From the NCBI GenBank assembly GCA_964418085.1, contig CAYQKB010000042.1:1-7304 (forward strand): a stretch of 7,304 nucleotides of DNA, written 5' to 3'. Every line of letters begins with the position of its first letter. Within the stretch, counting starts at the first letter, position 1. The position numbers and the translations under genes were made by a program. This DNA is from JBBTYG01 sp964418085 (GTDB taxonomy: Bacteria; Patescibacteriota; Minisyncoccia; UBA6257; 2-01-FULL-56-20). The notes under the pieces are model-generated. The model was not told the origin of the DNA. It did no database searches and saw only the letters and a list, made by a program, of their open reading frames with translations. Shown piece by piece: positions 5,797 to 7,304 of this stretch.

Positions 5797-6427
5797 GTTC
5801 GCGAAGAAGATATATACCGACATACGAGAGCGGGGTGTAGAGCACACCCATTGCGACCTTATAGAGCCACCACGAGATACTAATACTGATAAGCGTGTGA
5901 GTGGCATACACGCCCGCAAACGCGATAAGCGTAAAGATGATGGTGTCTATAAGCTGCGACCAGAGGTTGGAAAGGGTTGATCGAAGCCAAAAGAATTGCA
6001 CTCCCCATTTTTCCCGAAAGAAGAAAAATGAGAGTACATCCTGATATTCGCCAATCAAGAATGCGACAAGCGACGCGATCGCAATGCGCACCGAAACGCC
6101 GAAAATCTGATTGTATCCTGCTCGTGCCCACTCGCCATCAACCGACCACGGCATTGATAGCGAGAGCAATGAATAGCCGATGAATAATGCGGTGCTGATA
6201 AACCCGCCGAGCACAAACAGCTTTGCAACACGCTTGCCGTATACTTCTCCCACGACATCGGTCATCAAGAATACAACCGGAAAAGAAAACACCGCAACCG
6301 ATAAATGCGAGCCAAAGATAAAGGGCATAATTTTTAGTCCCAAGGTATTAGCCGCAAAAAGTGAAGTTATATAGAGCGTAAACGCGATAACTAATTTCTT
6401 GAACGATTTTTCGGTAAGTTGAATCAT
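5771..6427 (-). CDS. yhhQ: VUT/YhhQ family transporter (queuosine precursor transporter)
   Basis: Proteins of this family (DUF165/VUT) import queuosine precursors (preQ0, preQ1 or queuine) across the inner membrane; some vitamin-type substrates have been proposed for other members. The 218-residue product has about six hydrophobic segments (roughly 11-33, 40-57, 68-92, 112-130, 157-180, 183-207). It has the family signature LMTDVVGEVYGKR (54-66), and a second conserved stretch, WLRSTLSNLWSQLIDTIIF (147-165). ATG at 6427 is the first start and matches the usual N-terminus; no Shine-Dalgarno precedes it. It is the first gene of a three-gene operon, overlapping the reductase gene by 26 nt, and is preceded by a leader with an ORF and alternative hairpins. 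The co-operonic reductase and CofE-like ligase leave open that the substrate is a pterin-like compound. Confidence 0.87.
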   Translation of the reverse strand: MIQLTEKSFKKLVIAFTLYITSLFAANTLGLKIMPFIFGSHLSVAVFSFPVVFLMTDVVGEVYGKRVAKLFVLGGFISTALFIGYSLLSLSMPWSVDGEWARAGYNQIFGVSVRIAIASLVAFLIGEYQDVLSFFFFREKWGVQFFWLRSTLSNLWSQLIDTIIFTLIAFAGVYATHTLISISISWWLYKVAMGVLYTPLSYVGIYLLREHETKIVTT

Positions 6428-6460
6428 GGATATAGATAATTAATTTGAGAAAACAAAAAA

Positions 6461-6504
6461 CGCCCGATAGGGCGAAATAAAAAATACCACGAATGCCCTA
6501 TCGG
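6461..6504 (-). terminator. Alternative hairpins with U-tract: attenuator of the yhhQ operon, or terminator of the gene upstream
   Basis: Two exclusive structures are visible on the minus strand. Long: a perfect 10-bp stem, CCGATAGGGC (6504-6495) with GCCCTATCGG (6473-6464), loop 21 nt. Short: CGCCC-TATC-GGGCG (6474-6461), a 5-bp GC stem with a tetraloop followed at once by six T. The short one is a terminator-like hairpin and uses the second arm of the long one. The long stem also ends only 3 nt before the T-run, so it could terminate too. The set lies 34 nt before yhhQ and directly after the leader ORF stop. Confidence 0.65.
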
Positions 6505-6567
6505 TTAAGAAAAAAACAATTTATGTACGAAACCAGACCACGTTTGAATTCGATGATTATGAAGCAT
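6505..6567 (-). CDS. Putative 20-codon leader peptide of the yhhQ operon
   Basis: The frame runs from ATG at 6567 to TAA at 6507-6505. It begins M-L-H-N-H-R and contains a single Trp (10) and a third His (15). Four codons are of the NAU type (CAU at 3, AAU at 4, CAU at 5, CAU at 15), which are read by tRNAs that carry queuosine at the wobble position. The stop codon touches the first arm of the hairpin set at 6504. A -10-like TATCCT lies 6 nt before the ATG, the same geometry as the leaderless starts of other genes here. A regulatory leader peptide for ribosome-controlled attenuation is inferred; a chance ORF of this length in a 3' untranslated region is the alternative. Confidence 0.45.
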   Translation of the reverse strand: MLHNHRIQTWSGFVHKLFFS

Positions 6568-6573
6568 AGGTTT

Positions 6574-6601
6574 AGGATAACGCGTTGGGCGGAATTTGCA
6601 A
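6574..6601 (-). promoter_or_regulatory. Candidate promoter of the yhhQ operon leader
   Basis: TTGCAA (6601-6596) is followed after 16 nt by TATCCT (6579-6574, 4 of 6), then 6 nt (AAACCT) to the leader ATG at 6567. The -35 starts one base after the stop codon of the upstream gene, so the promoter fills the intergenic space exactly. Confidence 0.45.
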
Positions 6602-6602
6602 G

Positions 6603-7247
6603 TTAATCTTGTTCGGTAATCTTTCCCACGATCCATACCCGACTGAATCTAGACCATCTTTTTTTTACTACATTTTTTGACAACTTCATTATATATCGAC
6701 TGTCACTTTCCAGAGTTAATTTTTCATATTCCAGTTTTTTAACTTTATGCGTGTCTATTACATAAAAATTATCAGTATCATAACCAAACACAAACATAAC
6801 ATGATCTATAAGTCCGCCCAAAGCAATTGAGACATCAATACCACATGCCTGCTTGTTATCTATTGCAAGGTCAATACTTCGAATAGCTTCGTCAACGCTT
6901 AAATATTCTGGAAATATAAACGACCCAATGAACGAGGGAAAAGAATTTATACTGTGTTTATTTATCTCAAGAACGATGTTATTCTCCGAAAAAAGAGATG
7001 GCACTTTATAAAACGGTAGGCATGTCCAAACAAGCCAGCCCGGCATCGGAATCCCGAATAATTTTTTCCTGTCTATTTCAACTGGCCCGCATTTTTTTGC
7101 ATTAAATTTTTCAGGAAAATAATAATGCAAAACATAATATAAAAAATCCCGGCCGCAACGATTGGCAATAATTCTTCCCTTTCTTTTTTCTCGCTCTGTA
7201 AATCCAAACGTATCGAGATTTATCGGCAGCGAGTGCTGAATGTTCAT
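6603..7247 (-). CDS. Hypothetical protein with a possible papain-fold (C39-like) cysteine peptidase core
   Basis: The 214-residue product is not assigned to a named family. Its architecture suggests a papain-like or C39-like fold: an N-terminal NRCGRDFLYYVLHYY (29-43) with Cys31 at the start of a helix, and a C-terminal DHVMFVFGYD (148-157) followed by FYVIDTH (161-167), giving a candidate Cys31-His149-Asp165 triad. There is no signal peptide or membrane helix, though the centre (about 64-115) is aromatic and hydrophobic. By eye the gene is clearly richer in A+T than dus, cofE or the AI-2E gene. ATG at 7247 is the only usable start and lies 3 nt after the mature 3' end of the tRNA, so the gene is probably co-transcribed with the tRNA and released by tRNA 3' processing. 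Peptidase function is inferred from motif spacing only. Confidence 0.7.
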   Translation of the reverse strand: MNIQHSLPINLDTFGFTEREKRKGRIIANRCGRDFLYYVLHYYFPEKFNAKKCGPVEIDRKKLFGIPMPGWLVWTCLPFYKVPSLFSENNIVLEINKHSINSFPSFIGSFIFPEYLSVDEAIRSIDLAIDNKQACGIDVSIALGGLIDHVMFVFGYDTDNFYVIDTHKVKKLEYEKLTLESDSRYIMKLSKNVVKKRWSRFSRVWIVGKITEQD

Positions 7248-7250
7248 CAG

Positions 7251-7304
7251 TGGACCCAGCGAGAATCGGACTCGCGCCTCGGCAATGCGAATGCCGCGTA
7301 ATAC
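7251..7304 (-). tRNA. tRNA-Ala (anticodon CGC), 5' part beyond the window edge
   Basis: On the minus strand the visible part holds the 3' half of the D-arm, the anticodon stem CGGCA/TGCCG with loop TTCGCAT (anticodon CGC at 7289-7287), a 4-nt variable region and the T-stem GCGAG/CTCGC. The 3' acceptor strand TGGGTCC and discriminator A (7251) follow. U at position 70 agrees with the G3-U70 alanine identity pair, whose 5' half is outside the window. The T-loop reads TCCGATT, with C instead of the near-universal U at position 55. CCA is not encoded; CTG follows the discriminator. Confidence 0.85.

Noticed and set aside
5797..5919. Upstream 41-codon extension of the DHFR-like reading frame
   Set aside because: It lies inside the yhhQ coding region, is Arg/Ser-rich with no family similarity, and the reductase motif set begins normally after the ATG at 5796.
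6428..6460. Separate promoter directly in front of yhhQ
   Set aside because: The region is AT-rich with TATA-like strings, but none has both a fitting -35 and the 6-7 nt spacing seen at other starts.
1..7304. CRISPR array, insertion sequence or phage genes
   Set aside because: No regularly spaced repeats, no transposase or phage-type ORF, and no flanking terminal repeats were seen.

Overview
The window looks like a compact bacterial chromosome segment of the Candidate Phyla Radiation (Patescibacteria, probably Parcubacteria-like). This is inferred from small genes, very short intergenic gaps, near absence of Shine-Dalgarno sequences, and the style of the UppS, Dus, CofE-like and polysaccharide deacetylase proteins. 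It cannot be proven from the window alone.

Layout. 90-777 (-): a polysaccharide deacetylase interrupted by a one-base frameshift. 911-1936 (+): an AI-2E/PerM-family membrane protein, transcribed divergently from the deacetylase and closed by an intrinsic terminator (1964-1995). 1985-2421 (+): a self-contained unit with a strong promoter, a structured leader, a 74-residue single-span membrane protein and an intrinsic terminator. 2420-3121 (-): UppS-type isoprenyl transferase. 3179-3382 (-): a 67-residue hypothetical protein. 3550-4566 (+): a DusB-like tRNA-dihydrouridine synthase with a palindromic repeat inserted in frame. 4552-6427 (-): a three-gene operon, read as VUT/YhhQ transporter, then DHFR/RibD-C-like reductase, then CofE-like gamma-glutamyl ligase. 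6435-6601: the leader of that operon, with a candidate promoter, a 20-codon leader ORF and an attenuator-like hairpin set. 6603-7247 (-): a papain-fold-like hypothetical protein starting 3 nt after the 3' end of a tRNA-Ala(CGC), which runs off the window (7251-7304).

How the parts may work together. UppS and the deacetylase belong to envelope polymer metabolism. The tRNA gene, Dus and the YhhQ-type transporter (queuosine precursors) all touch tRNA. The reductase plus CofE-like ligase suggests reduction and glutamylation of a pterin or deazaflavin-type cofactor, most simply folate salvage. The most interesting signal is upstream of yhhQ. A leader ORF contains four codons of the NAU class read by queuosine-modified tRNAs (three of its codons 3-5), and its stop codon abuts two mutually exclusive hairpins, one with a U-tract. 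This is the geometry expected of a ribosome-controlled attenuator that senses queuosine status.

A second recurrent signal is the placement of a -10-like hexamer 6-7 nt before the ATG of several genes (deacetylase, AI-2E, uppS, dus, leader ORF). This implies leaderless mRNAs.
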